Part shown: piece after piece, positions 1 to 10,030 of the stretch
Layout: each line of letters starts with the position of its first letter
How positions within the stretch are numbered: the first letter of the stretch is position 1
NCBI GenBank assembly: GCA_013054445.1
Contig: JAAMPI010001688.1
Span: forward strand, 1 to 11,390
Source: Cudoniella acicularis
Taxonomy: Eukaryota; Ascomycota; Leotiomycetes; Helotiales; Helotiaceae
Direction: 5' to 3'
DNA: 11,390 bases
Program-made: the position numbers and the translations under genes
The notes under the pieces: generated by a model
Told to the model about the DNA's origin: nothing
What the model saw: only the letters and a program-made list of their open reading frames with translations
The model's database searches: none

Positions 1-32
1 GGGGGGGGGGGGGGGGGGAGAGAGGGAGAGGG
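1..32. repeat. Poly-G18 run followed by AG-rich low-complexity sequence
   Basis: The window opens with 18 consecutive G residues, then an AG-rich stretch. It may be a genuine G tract, possibly longer outside the window, or a sequence-end artefact. No gene is associated with it. Confidence 0.9.
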
Positions 33-1431
33 CTGTTGTGTGAATTGAAGATTTAGGGAAAGGACCTGGTTGCGTTTCTTGCTAGGTTCTAAGCTACCTC
101 GCAATTGAACTCGTTTGCATTGAGCTACTATTAAGAAAAACGCCTGACTATTTTCATATCCAGGTTGAGATCCAATACCAGGAAGAGACCTTTAAAACAT
201 AGCCTGTATGTTAATTCCTTGCAAGATACCGTCCAGTACACTATGCGCTTGATGATGCCGTATGCGGCATTCGGAAGAAGCTCCCACTATTACTGTACGA
301 GCAGTGAGTTGTGCTTTTGTTCTCAAGAACTTCTCACGCACAAGCACAAACACGAATCACAGAAAGATTTTGGTAGTCCCAAAGGACAAATTGGTATTTA
401 TTATCAAAGAATCAACCATGCAAACCCATCCATAAATCAATTAATCAACCCCCCAAGCAGCCAGCCACCTAGTTCAGCCATCCCAGCATTCCCAAAGACC
501 CCCTCGCTGCCAAATATGCACCTCACCGTGCAGCAGCTCGAAAAGACCCCAGAAAAGAAAGAAAAACGACCAACTAACTAACCAACCAAAGAGGAACGAC
601 GACAATGATTACGATGGTTTGCAGGCGACAAAAAAAGAGCCAGCTAGCTAGGCAAGAGCAAAAACAAGGAAAGCCTAGCCGCGATGAATGCAATATGAAA
701 AATGGGTATGCAAATACGTAATTGACTCCACCCAGAAGCCAGCCCCAGGAACCGCCAGCGGAACAAAAAGACTGACTCCTACCCCCAACAACTTAACACT
801 ATCACTTTCATGTCGGGGAAAACAGGGAAAGGAAAATGAAAAAAGTAAAGAAAACAAGCGCCAGAGACAAATGCAGCAAGGCAAACCATCCACCAAAGTG
901 TGTGTGTGTGTTTAAAAAAAACCAAAGGGTATTGCAAAACGAGGTTTTTTTTTCCAATTGTGTGACCTTTCCGTTTGTCTGTCCAACGCCCGAACGAATA
1001 AGTGCAAGACGGTGCTGAACTCCGGTAGATGACATGTTGTTTGACACCAGTGCAAATGCTGAGGGAAAACGCCGAGGTATCAAGGAAATGATATGATATG
1101 CTTGGGTGGAGAAGAGCGGCTGGCCGCGATGCGATGCGAGTGATATGTATTATGCGGCAAGTTTCGTGAGTAAAATAATGCGTTCAACCAATGTGACAGC
1201 AATTATGGACTGCGTGGGCCAGTCAACTCAAGCCAGCAAGATACGAGCTGGGCACCAGTGATAGGAGACGACCGAGGAGCAAGATTCCAGGGATAGTAGA
1301 GGCGAAGTCGAGACTGAAGACGTGAGATGAGCTTGAGGGTCAAGCAAACGAAGATCAGAGTAGCAAGCCGCAGATATTCGAGAGAAAGATCCAAATGCTC
1401 GTTGGCCACAGGTTGTGGAAGTACTTCGCGT
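33..1431. other. Non-coding stretch, probably 3' UTR and downstream flank of the CCCH gene
   Basis: No frame here reads like a protein: open frames are short, start at non-ATG codons or are compositionally odd. On the minus strand the sequence is pyrimidine-rich, and an AATAAA-like signal occurs near 397, so part of it may be the 3' UTR. Short tandem CAAC/TAAC-like units lie near 571-587 and a GCGAT duplication near 1125-1135. I see no RNA gene. Confidence 0.6.
898..911. repeat. (GT)7 microsatellite
   Basis: Seven GT units in non-coding sequence, followed closely by an A8 run and a T9 run. An ordinary simple repeat. Confidence 0.9.
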
Positions 1432-2918
1432 CTAGCGACGACGTCCGGTCCAGGTAACCGTATCAGAATCAGCTTCCTCCTCGTTCTCATCCTTGACGTT
1501 TCTACAGTGGGAGTTATTGCCGTTTCCGAAGTGCGAGTAAGGACCGATTGTAGGTGGAGGACCGATAGGGCCGTAAGACTGAGCTGAACCTGCTGCGAAA
1601 GATGTGTTAGTCTGACGCACAGTACATGAGGGATGGAGTGCTAGAGAAACTTACGTGGGCCTTGAGAATGCTCCTCGTTACCATTACCGCCCATTCCTGG
1701 AGGTGCCTCGATACGACGCCATGGACCCGCGACGCGGTTTGGGTTTGGTGGGCTCGAAAGGCTGGGAGGCAGCGCAGGTGGTGGAGAGTTGAGGTTAACA
1801 CCGTACGCACGTCTATACCAGTTTGGAAGGCCGAAGTTCAAGCCAAGAGACAGTTGTGTTGCCTTGTCCATGGGCATCTCGTGACGGTACTTGCAACCCA
1901 TCTGTGTAAAAGCACAGACACCCTCGTGAATCCACTTGTCACAGTAAATCTTCTCCTTGCGGGCATATGGCGGGCGCCCAGCTTGAGGTGGTGGTGGGGA
2001 AGACATGCTGGAATTAGCGATGATGTTATCAATTTGCATCTAGTTCAAATTCAGCAGAGATTCCAGCACAGACATTGTTCTGGGATGCAGCAGCAGAAAG
2101 AGCTGGAGGGGGATGAGTATGCTTACCTGCGTGGCGTCGTAAGGAGCATCATATCGGTTAACCGTCTGCGAACGACGAGAACGATTGCCATTTGGACCAC
2201 TTCCAGCAAGTTCATTGACCACCTAAGAGAGATCAGTTAATAAACCTTGTGGACATAGGTAAAGACCTACCTCCATAGGAATCATGACTTCGGATTGGCG
2301 GCGTCGAGGTGACATTTGTCTGGGCTGCGGTAAAACGATTACTCCTTCGGGCCCTTGCGAACGGGGAATGCCATCAAGGGAGTCAAGTTGATCGGCTCGG
2401 ATGAGTCGTGTAAAGCTTCCGTCCTCGCGTTGGATGGCGTACGCATAGGCAGTGTTGAGTTGAATATCCGAGGGCCAGACTGGACCGGGAACGACGGAGC
2501 TCAACGGGACAGTATTTTCTCCCATCACCTGAGAGTTTGCGCGACCACGATTGTAGTAGGGAACAACCTGGCCACCACCATAGTTTGAGGCGTGGGCGTA
2601 TTGAGGGGGCGGATATGAAGATGAGTATTGTGGTCCGGCTGAGTTTGGGGAGTTGGAGTTTGGCTGGTTCTCACCGCTTGCTGAGCGTGAGCCCATGCGC
2701 TCCCGACCATTGTTGAAAGACAACATTCCTTTGCGTGGAGTAGGTGGCGGCGTATTGATCCCAGTGCTGTTGTCATCATTCGAGGTCAGCGGCGAGGTCA
2801 TCTCGATATCAGGTGCCTCAGACGTGACTGGAACTGGCTCTTTCGCGCATTTAGGGGGACCATCAGAGACGGAGACAGAGATCTGAGGCGAAACCCCCGT
2901 CGCTTCTAGGGTTGACAT
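1432..2918 (-). CDS. CCCH-type zinc-finger protein, probably RNA-binding (4 exons, 429 aa)
   Basis: Spliced minus-strand gene with exons 2918-2271, 2222-2127, 2039-1655 and 1592-1432 and introns of 48, 87 and 62 nt; the sum is exactly 430 codons including the stop. Donors are GTAGGT, GTAAGC and GTAAGT, and the last intron has a GACTAAC branch site. The start is the first in-frame ATG, with AAG before it. The N-terminal 130 residues are disordered and rich in S, P and N, with TPPPTP near residues 58-63. Residues 148-178 form a compact segment (WPSDIQLNTAYAYAIQ...) that I associate with fungal relatives, followed by a basic RRRQSE patch near 205-210. One zinc finger, C281-X8-C290-X6-C297-X3-H301, sits in YCDKWIHEGVC...GCKYRHEMP. 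The tail is proline- and glycine-rich, then acidic (DENEEEADSD). CCCH fingers usually bind RNA; the specific target is unknown. The gene structure is confident, the role less so. Confidence 0.9.
1593..1654 (-). other. Last intron of the CCCH gene, with tandem CAGCAG (NAGNAG) acceptor
   Basis: The donor GTAAGT starts at 1654 and a GACTAAC branch site lies shortly before the 3' end. The 3' splice site is CAGCAG. Splicing at the first AG makes the exon begin at 1592, and at the second AG at 1589. Both keep the frame: the split codon gives either Pro-Gly or a single Arg after SQGP, so the isoforms differ by one residue. Which AG is used cannot be read from the sequence. Confidence 0.8.
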
Positions 2919-5900
2919 CTTGGAAACTTGGAAACAGACAAAATTCGAGCAGTAAGGAAAAGTTATGGAGAAGGAGAATAAGAAGGGTACGAACGGGAAA
3001 CAGTATCTATGATAGGGCCAACGAACAGGCGGCAAGGAAGATCGATCTTATCTGCGAGTGGCATGTGAGTTAGTGATGAAGCGAGGAAGCGGCCGGGTTG
3101 CGAAAAGGATGGAAGAATTCTGGAAGGACGTACGTATTAGAATCAGGTGAAGGACCTTATTTCTTTAAATATCAGGTTGGATCTGTCCGCGATCAGCCGT
3201 TTGCTGGTAGCAAATAAGCTGCTTGACAAACGGATCTCTGCAGCGTCTGCTACGCAACTGCGCACGTGATTATCATTAGCTTCAATGGCAACGAAACACA
3301 ATAGACAAACCGCTGCACCAGCATTGTAGGAAGAGAGGTTTGTCTGTCGGAGAGGGGCAGGCTTACATTGTTTAAAAAGAGCTTGGAATAGAAACTCAGG
3401 AGTATCTATAGCTGTGGACGTTGTCAGCTGCTGGGTGTGCCAAAGCAACGGTGTTTGGCCGCGACGCCTTTCCACCACGACACTGTGTTGTATTGCAACA
3501 GCAAAGAATCCATGACGTACAGTACTAGGAGCCCCTAGATAGCCCTTTAATCCTGCTTCTCAACCCGTGTATCAGTCCCAAGATATTTGCATGTGAGTGA
3601 TTTGTCAGATGGAAAAGATGGCTAGGAGCTCTGGCAACGTTGAACGTTGCAATATCTATTCAGACGTCAGCGAAAAAATTCTTTGAACTTGCAGATAACA
3701 AGACGCCAACTGCGATCTTGTGTTTGGATTGCGTTTCGATGCGGGCTTAGGGTTGTTTGGCTGAGCGCAAGTGCAGGACAAAACAGATCGACAAAGGCGA
3801 TATGGCAAAAGCCAAGGAGAACAGATAAGGAGAGAGACTTGAATGTTGATCCTCGACCCGTGGACCCTATGCGATGTCTCTGGATATTTAATAGAGGCCA
3901 ATACGTACCTTAGTGATTGTTGTGCCGATTGGTAGTAGGGTATGATGATGTTGTTGTAGGAGGTTAGAGGTCAGGGAGAGAGGAAGGTCGGCAAGTAGCG
4001 GTCCGTTTTTACTTACCAGCAGGATCAATGTCATCTGAGTTCTCAGATTCACTCAACCACCACAAGCTAAGCCCATGAATTCCAGGTACAAAAATGCCCA
4101 ATGACTAAATCCGATCTCAGCAGTTCTGTAGAATATTTTTGCTTTAGATTTAGAGGTGGATGAATATAGCATAGACGACGAAGGTGAGCCTATGAAAACA
4201 TTAAAAGCATCAAAAGAACGCAGAAGCCTTGCTTCCTTTTTCGGCTAATTAGCCAACCAGCATTCTCCTAATTCCAAGCCGTGTGTAGATAAAAGATAAG
4301 ATATTAAAATGGTTCGAAGGAAATTCATAGTGATGATGTAAAAAAGCCCTCTTTTTCGCCCACAGAGACAGTCAGTCTCAGAGGACACTGGCAATTGAAA
4401 ATTGAGATATATTGATAGCTTTGGATGTTTTTTCTTTTGCAACAAGCTGCGAGTGCTGTCCGTCCTTTCAAAAATGTGTTGCTATGCGAGCAGGTAGTCG
4501 AGGCATGGGGTGAAATTTTGCCTCTTGGACACCACACACACTGGACTGGAAAGCTATAGCCTAATACGCTTTTTATGACCCAGGAATCGCAGAGGAAGAA
4601 ATACAAGAGCAAGACTAGCTGGAGTACTAAAATGAGAAGCAGAAGGGCTTGAATGCGTGGCCCTGGGTCGGAGGCGAACGTCTTGCAATGCTGCTTGCCC
4701 GAGCCGGAAAGAGGTCCCTCAGCGAAACACATCAACCAAAGCTTGAAGCTGAATGATCCGAGTTGCACTTCCGACGTTGTTTATTTCGGTCAACAAGGGT
4801 TTCTTCGCCATGATTAGGCCAGGATCATGGAACAAGATACAGTCATACTCGAGAACATCGAAGCTACGTTGTTGCTTCGATTCAATAAGCTGAGCCGCCC
4901 ACCAGAGGTTGTACATGTACCGAAGCAGAAATTTCAACTGTCAATTCAGAGATCTACTACTTGTTGTATCTCAAAGTTAGTGGTAATTAACAGTGGGGCG
5001 GCCATTCCGAGATCGGAGTCGTTGAAGGTCTTCAAGGTCTTGATATTTGCAATGCTGAAGGTTCCATAAAGGCGTCGAGATGTGGGTGCTGAGGCCAAAT
5101 CCGTCGTATGTCCACGGCAGGTCATTCGAGAGCCGCCAAGACGGCGTTCAGAGTGCTATTATATATTTTTCACATGCATACTCTGATTTGATTTTTAGGG
5201 GAGAAGAGTATAGCAGTAATATTAAGCCATTGTAAAGAAAATATTGGTGGGATCATGTAAACTAGCGTTATAGCTCACGGCATACGTGTTTTTATAGTCA
5301 ACTTTGACTCCATTCTGCCCGATATGGGTATTAGATGTTTCATCGGTACTCACCGCTATCCTTTCCCCCCATGGCAGTTTGCCTGGGACCATCCTCCAAG
5401 CAAGTGTTCGTTCTGTAGAAGTGGCACATCGCATTCGACCATTTCTTTAATACTGATTTGCCTTGCCTTGGAGATTGGCATCCTTTCATTTCAGACTGGA
5501 TTCGCATCCGTTCGCAAAGACTTTGTGCGAATATGTCGGGAGTAATCAAGTGTTTGCGCTGATTGAGTTGGGTCGAGGGGCTGTTAGAGCTGTTAGCTAG
5601 GGTATACTGAAAATGGGATCGAGACTACTCTCAGGATAGCAACCTACTATGAGACTGATCGTGAAGTCCTTTCCGTGGAGCTAACTGTTAATCCATAAAG
5701 ACCAGTGTCACAAGTCATATACAGCCTGTTGCTCTTCTTGCCTGCGTCTTGGTGGAAGTGTATCTTGATTGTAATTTTCTCAAACTGAGTATAAATATGG
5801 TGGTAGTGGAGTTTGTTGTGCTGCGTCTGGGAAAGCAATAAACACGAGATCTTTCTGTTGTTTCTTGTTTCTCCATGCCGGCTCTCACCAGATCAACCCA

Positions 5901-7799
5901 ATGCGAGTTATCCCAACCTCATTGTGCCCCTAGATGTCGCGAGATGGTGCCAACTCCACATCAATCATGAGGATGAGGTAACTGCGAGGTTATTGATGTT
6001 GGAGTTGCACCTGCGAAGCTTTCGAGTCCAATGTTTTGTTGTGGCTGTGTTCGTGATCGGGGGCCAAGTTGCGATTTTGCTGATAAACATATTTCCTAAA
6101 AGTAAGGTTAGCCGCGCATACGGGATTTTGCTTAGAATCTGCACAGCCTACTCGGTGTTCTAAATCTTCTCTTTCGAGTTCTGCACGAATTCAGTACAAT
6201 CTGAAAATATAAAGTTGTGAAGTAGTTCGTGGCGCAGACGACATGCTAAGTTGCTAACGTTTCGGCTGAAGTGGGTCCTAATTAAACTTGGGAGTCAATT
6301 GAAGCACTGTTCTCTCATCAAGGAGAAGGTGAAATATCAACAGCTTGTGGTTTCTCCAGGTCATCTCGATGCGATGCTTGAGGCATATTACTCCGTAAGA
6401 AAATTGGGAGGATGGCCGCTGAGGACGGAAGACAGCCTGACGCTTGCCAAGTGACCAAGTCTTCCCGCCACCTGTGACCTGCGTGCCTTGAGCTCAAGGG
6501 TGAGGTGATGAAAGCAATTGATGAGATGGTCAAGAACTCGAGGTTGTTGACTTGACATCTTTTGATGTCGTCTGGAGCTGCCTGCAGGGATGCTGACATT
6601 GTCCGTGCAACCCATGGCCAGAATTTGCGAAAGAAACCCCTCGATCCAGCTGCAGTTCCTCCATCCAGAAATACAACACTCAAACTGGAAGATAAATACG
6701 GTCCTGGATGGATAATGGCTGCTGCTACACTTGGCTGGATCTTCAAGGTGGTCTTATTTAATTTTTCACTCTCGCTGGCTGCCCTGATCGATCAAAACAT
6801 CATGGCATGCACACAAGTATCACCTCCTGGGCAATCCAACCACTCCTAGAGACTCCTAGATGCTCCGGAACCGTTCTTAGGAATCCTTTAGAGCAATATT
6901 TGCAAAGGCTTCTCTCTAGTTGTGGGTTCTTTTGGAAAAAAAATCCTATCCTGCCAATTGTTTGCCAGGGATGACCGCAAAAAGAGTCTCTATTCCAAAG
7001 CAAGTTCATAGCAAGTCTCTCTCCTTGATTTATAAGCAAAGGCTGGAAGAAATGGTTGCCAGAACCGTTTTTATCATGTTTCAAGGGATCCAAACCATGA
7101 GACCTATTCGGTCCTGTTTTTCGAAGACTCTTACTCACTGTTACGTATACTGGAATAATACGCCACAGTAGCAAATATCATTCAGCTTTATTGACTGGAA
7201 GCTGGAAATTTGACAAAGCAGTTCACGTCTCACTTTTCACGACAATGATCTAATATCTATTATGCTATTCGTGAGTTCCTATATATCCCACAGTGAGTAA
7301 ACCAGTTATGTTTTACTGGTTTCAAATTCTGGTGCTGTAACCTTACCTTTCGTAGGCCCAAGAAAGAACCAGACGAATACAGAGCACACCAAGATTATCC
7401 GGCAACATATCAAGACACATAGAAATATGCAAATTTATTATTTTTGAGGCTGTTTGAGCAGATTTAAGCCTCGACAAACACTGAAGAGTGGGCACTTAGT
7501 CTTGGCTTTCTTGGCTACCTCTCATCACAAGGACTCTGATTCGCAGCAACGACTACATGCGCAATAATTTCCGGGCGATGTTAAATACCCTGCAACTAAC
7601 GAGAAAAACTTATATGCAGATTTCTCATTTCTGTTACAAAAGAGCCTGGACCCAGTGACAAACATGCTCAAGCTAGAAGCTAGGTGATTTTGGCCAACAT
7701 GGTCCCTCGAGATCATAGTTACCTAAATACTTGCAATGGCCACTTCTGGCCTACTTTTGAAAAGTTTGGTGGTTTCTAAGAGCTTCCAAAATAGCCAAA
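2919..7799. other. Long intergenic region between divergent CCCH and ferric reductase genes
   Basis: About 4.9 kb between divergently transcribed genes. The left 1.1 kb (to about 4020) probably holds the CCCH promoter and leader: on the minus strand there are pyrimidine-rich tracts (near 3960-3990) and strong donors at 4016, 3908 and 3133. Weak protein-like fragments occur at 4719-5147 (minus) and 5889-5939 (plus; see findings). A TATAAATA box lies near 5790 on plus. 6170-7690 holds only short open frames with no recognisable domain. No tRNA, transposon termini or long repeats were seen, and base composition does not suggest heavy RIP mutation. The last 100 nt carry the ferric reductase upstream ORFs. 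Confidence 0.6.
3052..3133 (-). other. Candidate 5'-UTR intron of the CCCH gene
   Basis: On the minus strand, about 130 nt upstream of the CCCH start codon, a GTACGT donor (3133-3128) is followed by a CACTAAC branch-like site and a CTCGCAG acceptor ending at 3052. The 82-nt length fits this gene's other introns. The flanking sequence is pyrimidine-rich and non-coding, as expected of a fungal 5' leader. It is inferred from splice signals only. Confidence 0.4.
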
Positions 7800-7840
7800 A
7801 TGGAGTTTATGTATCGACGCCATATTCAGGAGGCCGATAA
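7699..7840 (+). promoter_or_regulatory. Two upstream ORFs before the ferric reductase start
   Basis: An ATG at 7699 opens a 26-codon ORF ending at TAA 7777-7779. An ATG at 7736 opens a 34-codon ORF ending at TAA 7838-7840, which overlaps the reductase start at 7800 in another frame. If the mRNA begins upstream of 7699, these could limit translation of the reductase. The transcription start is unknown, so their presence in the mRNA is inferred. Confidence 0.35.
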
Positions 7841-10030
7841 CACTTCTCGCCTTGTACCACATGTAAGAGAAGCACCATTACTTTTCTAAGTTATGCTAAT
7901 GATCAATCATCAAGTGGGGCTATGTTGACCGGATCCTTCCTTGCACAAATGATGCGGGCTCTTGTGAATATTTGGATGCCGTGTACTGGATGCACGATGT
8001 GTCAATGCTATACACATTCATATTATGGGCCGCCATTGCCTTCATATTGCTCGCGATAGTTGCAATCCGGGTGCTGAAGCCAAGATCAAAGGCAGCTACA
8101 ATTTCAGCAAATAAAGTTTCCAATAACTCTTCCAGTTCCTACGCTCGGGCTTGGACGGGAGTACAATCATCACTGAGGCGATGGCTGCTTCCAGAGGGAT
8201 TCGTCAGATTCTTCGGTCACGTTTCAAGGCTTCAAATTCTGGTTCTGACTATTTTGTTGGGTTATTTGTTGATTTTCTCGTAAGTACTTGACTAAGATGC
8301 TTCGCAGGAGATTTAAATACCAAAATCACTTCTCCACAGCTGGGAGAGTTGTGTTTTGGCAAACATCTCAGCAGACCTTCCCATAGCTAATGGTTCCTAG
8401 ACTCGTAGGAATTGTCTACAAGACATGGGTAACGCCCGTAAAGAAAACCACTCTCCACAATACACGAACCGGATTGGGCGGGTTCTCAGACAGAGTTGGT
8501 GCTCTCGCCTACGCCTTGACACCTTTGACGGTAGCACTGTCAACTCGAGAATCGATCCTTACTCTCGTTACAGGCATTCCATACCAATCCCTCAACTTTC
8601 TGCATCGATGGCTAGGACGTGTGATCTTCATCCAATCATTTCTTCACACCCTTGGATGGACTTTAATCGAAGGTCAATTCTACCAACCTCAACCCAAAAC
8701 TTATAAGGAGTTCATCAATGAAACATATATTGTCTGGGGCGTGATAGCGATGACATTCATTACCTTCCTCTATATTTTCAGTTTGCAGAGAGTCGTAAAA
8801 TGGACTGGGCATGAATTCTTCCGAAAGGCTCATTATATTGTTGCGGGGCTCTACTTCGGAGCTTGTTGGGCACATTGGAATCATCTTGCCTGTTGGATGA
8901 TTGCTTCTCTAGGAATTTTTGGTTTGGACAGAGGAATAAGGTTGCTAAGAACTGCCATGATCCATATTGGATATGTCAACGGCACCAAAGGTAACTATTG
9001 CCTCTACGAGATCCAACAACGCCATACATTTAACGTTAACTTACTCCTTTCCAGGTTTCGGATTCCACTCCGCACAATCCTCCGTGGAATACTTCGACGA
9101 TGAAGACGGAGGCGTCATTCGAATGGAATTCAAACACAACCACGATGCATGGGAGGTCGGCCAGCACTTCTTCCTCTGCTTCCCAGAATTAACAATCTGG
9201 CAATCGCATCCCCTCACAGTAGCATCTGTACCAGAAGCCCACCCAAATATCCCCCACCACACCTACATCATACGATGCCGAAAAGGCGAAACTGGACGCT
9301 TGAAGAAACTAGCACTGGGCGAGCTTCCACATGAAACGGGCAAAGAGAACAAGACAACAACGCCAGTGACCCTCTGTGGACCCTATGGCACAGCTATTCT
9401 CCTCTCAAGACCGAACATCGGGCCAGAAGTGACGAATATTCTCGCCATCGCAGGAGGAACGGGCGTCTCACTTACCCTTCCCCTTGTCCTCGCTGCCACC
9501 TCTTCCCCATTTTTCTCTGGGGTGCCCATCGACTTCATCTGGATCATTCGTCGCTCCTCAAACATGCAATGGATATCCTCCGAGCTCGAAGAATTAAAAC
9601 ACCGATCCTCAAATGCGAATCTCAATCTTCGAATCCACATTTTCATCACACAAGAACAAAGCGCTTCCACAACACCTCAAATCGCCACAACAAAAAAACA
9701 TTGAAAAAGAGACCACCGAAATTGACATCAACAGCCACGGCGCCTCTTCCTCCGAAACTAGTTCCGAAAAAAAGCCATCCACATTCCCAATCCCCCAATT
9801 TCACAACAACATTCCTGAACTCCGCCCACCCATCCCTGAAAACCATCATCAAGGAGTTCCTCGAGAACAGAGCGTTAACGAGTTACAGAACAAGAGTTGT
9901 AGCTAGTGGACCAGCTAGCATGGGTGCTGATTTGAGGAGTTCGATGGCGGGGTTCAATGATGGGGGACGCGTGTGGAAGGGAGATTTGAGATGGGATGTT
10001 GGGTTGGAGTGGGATGATAGGATGGGTTGA
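7800..10030 (+). CDS. Ferric/cupric-chelate reductase, FRE family, with a frame break near the C-terminus
   Basis: Multi-pass flavocytochrome that moves electrons from NADPH via FAD and two hemes across the plasma membrane to reduce Fe3+ (or Cu2+) before uptake. Exons are 7800-7862, 7915-8279, 8401-8990 and 9055 onward; introns are 52, 121 and 64 nt with GTAAGA, GTAAGT and GTAACT donors and CTAAT branch sites in the first two. The start lies in AAAATGG; a second in-frame ATG is at 7809. Membrane spans lie near residues 52-72, 127-149, 177-197, 209-231, 253-271 and 287-318. The ferric-reductase core has two H-X13-H heme pairs, H211/H225 and H287/H301. The FAD motif HPLTVAS is at 391-397, with NADPH motifs GPYG at 448-451 and GGTG at 473-476. 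The frame containing these ends at TGA 9702-9704 (555 aa). The conserved tail, with VVASGP and a terminal WDDRMG, continues in another frame to TGA 10028-10030, about 663 aa if joined. Metal specificity is not determinable. Confidence 0.9.
9692..9698 (+). other. A7 tract at the ferric reductase frame break (slippery-type heptamer)
   Basis: Seven adenines read in the upstream frame as A_AAA_AAA, followed by CAT and then the TGA at 9702-9704. Moving back one base here enters a frame that is open to the stop at 10028 and encodes the conserved C-terminal end. No GT dinucleotide occurs between 9552 and 9760, so a canonical intron cannot begin in this stretch. A homopolymer miscall is an equally plausible cause. 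Confidence 0.75.
9767..9773 (+). other. Second A7 tract in the ferric reductase linker
   Basis: A second run of seven adenines lies 75 nt after the first. If one A is surplus in each tract, the reading passes through a third frame (codons such as AAC, ACC, GAC, ATC, GCC, TCC) between them and returns here to the frame of the C-terminal domain. It matters only under the two-indel explanation of the frame break. Confidence 0.5.

Noticed and set aside
165..581. 138-codon plus-strand open frame
   Set aside because: It begins at a non-ATG codon, is rich in P, S and N from simple sequence, and shows no domain or splice structure.
1626..2240. 204-codon open frame on the plus strand
   Set aside because: It lies antisense to exons 2-4 of the CCCH gene, crosses its introns, and has no recognisable domain; the spliced minus-strand gene explains the region.
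4325..4768. 147-codon minus-strand frame with a strongly hydrophobic stretch
   Set aside because: The leucine-rich run looks like a membrane helix, but the rest is compositionally random and lies in otherwise non-coding sequence.
6318..6746. 142-codon minus-strand open frame
   Set aside because: No motif, no supporting splice sites and no family resemblance; plus-strand frames over the same interval are equally unremarkable.
6841..6860. Short direct repeat of actcctaga
   Set aside because: Two 9-bp copies only, with no flanking structure suggesting a mobile element.
7321..8243. 13-bp direct repeat (ttcaaattctggt at 7321 and 8231)
   Set aside because: About one such match is expected by chance in a window this size, and one copy is inside a ferric reductase exon.
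8280..8339. Shorter version of the second ferric reductase intron using the CAG at 8337-8339
   Set aside because: It would add about 20 codons and then a TAG at 8398; the acceptor at 8400 joins LLIFS to LVGIVYK in frame, as the family expects.
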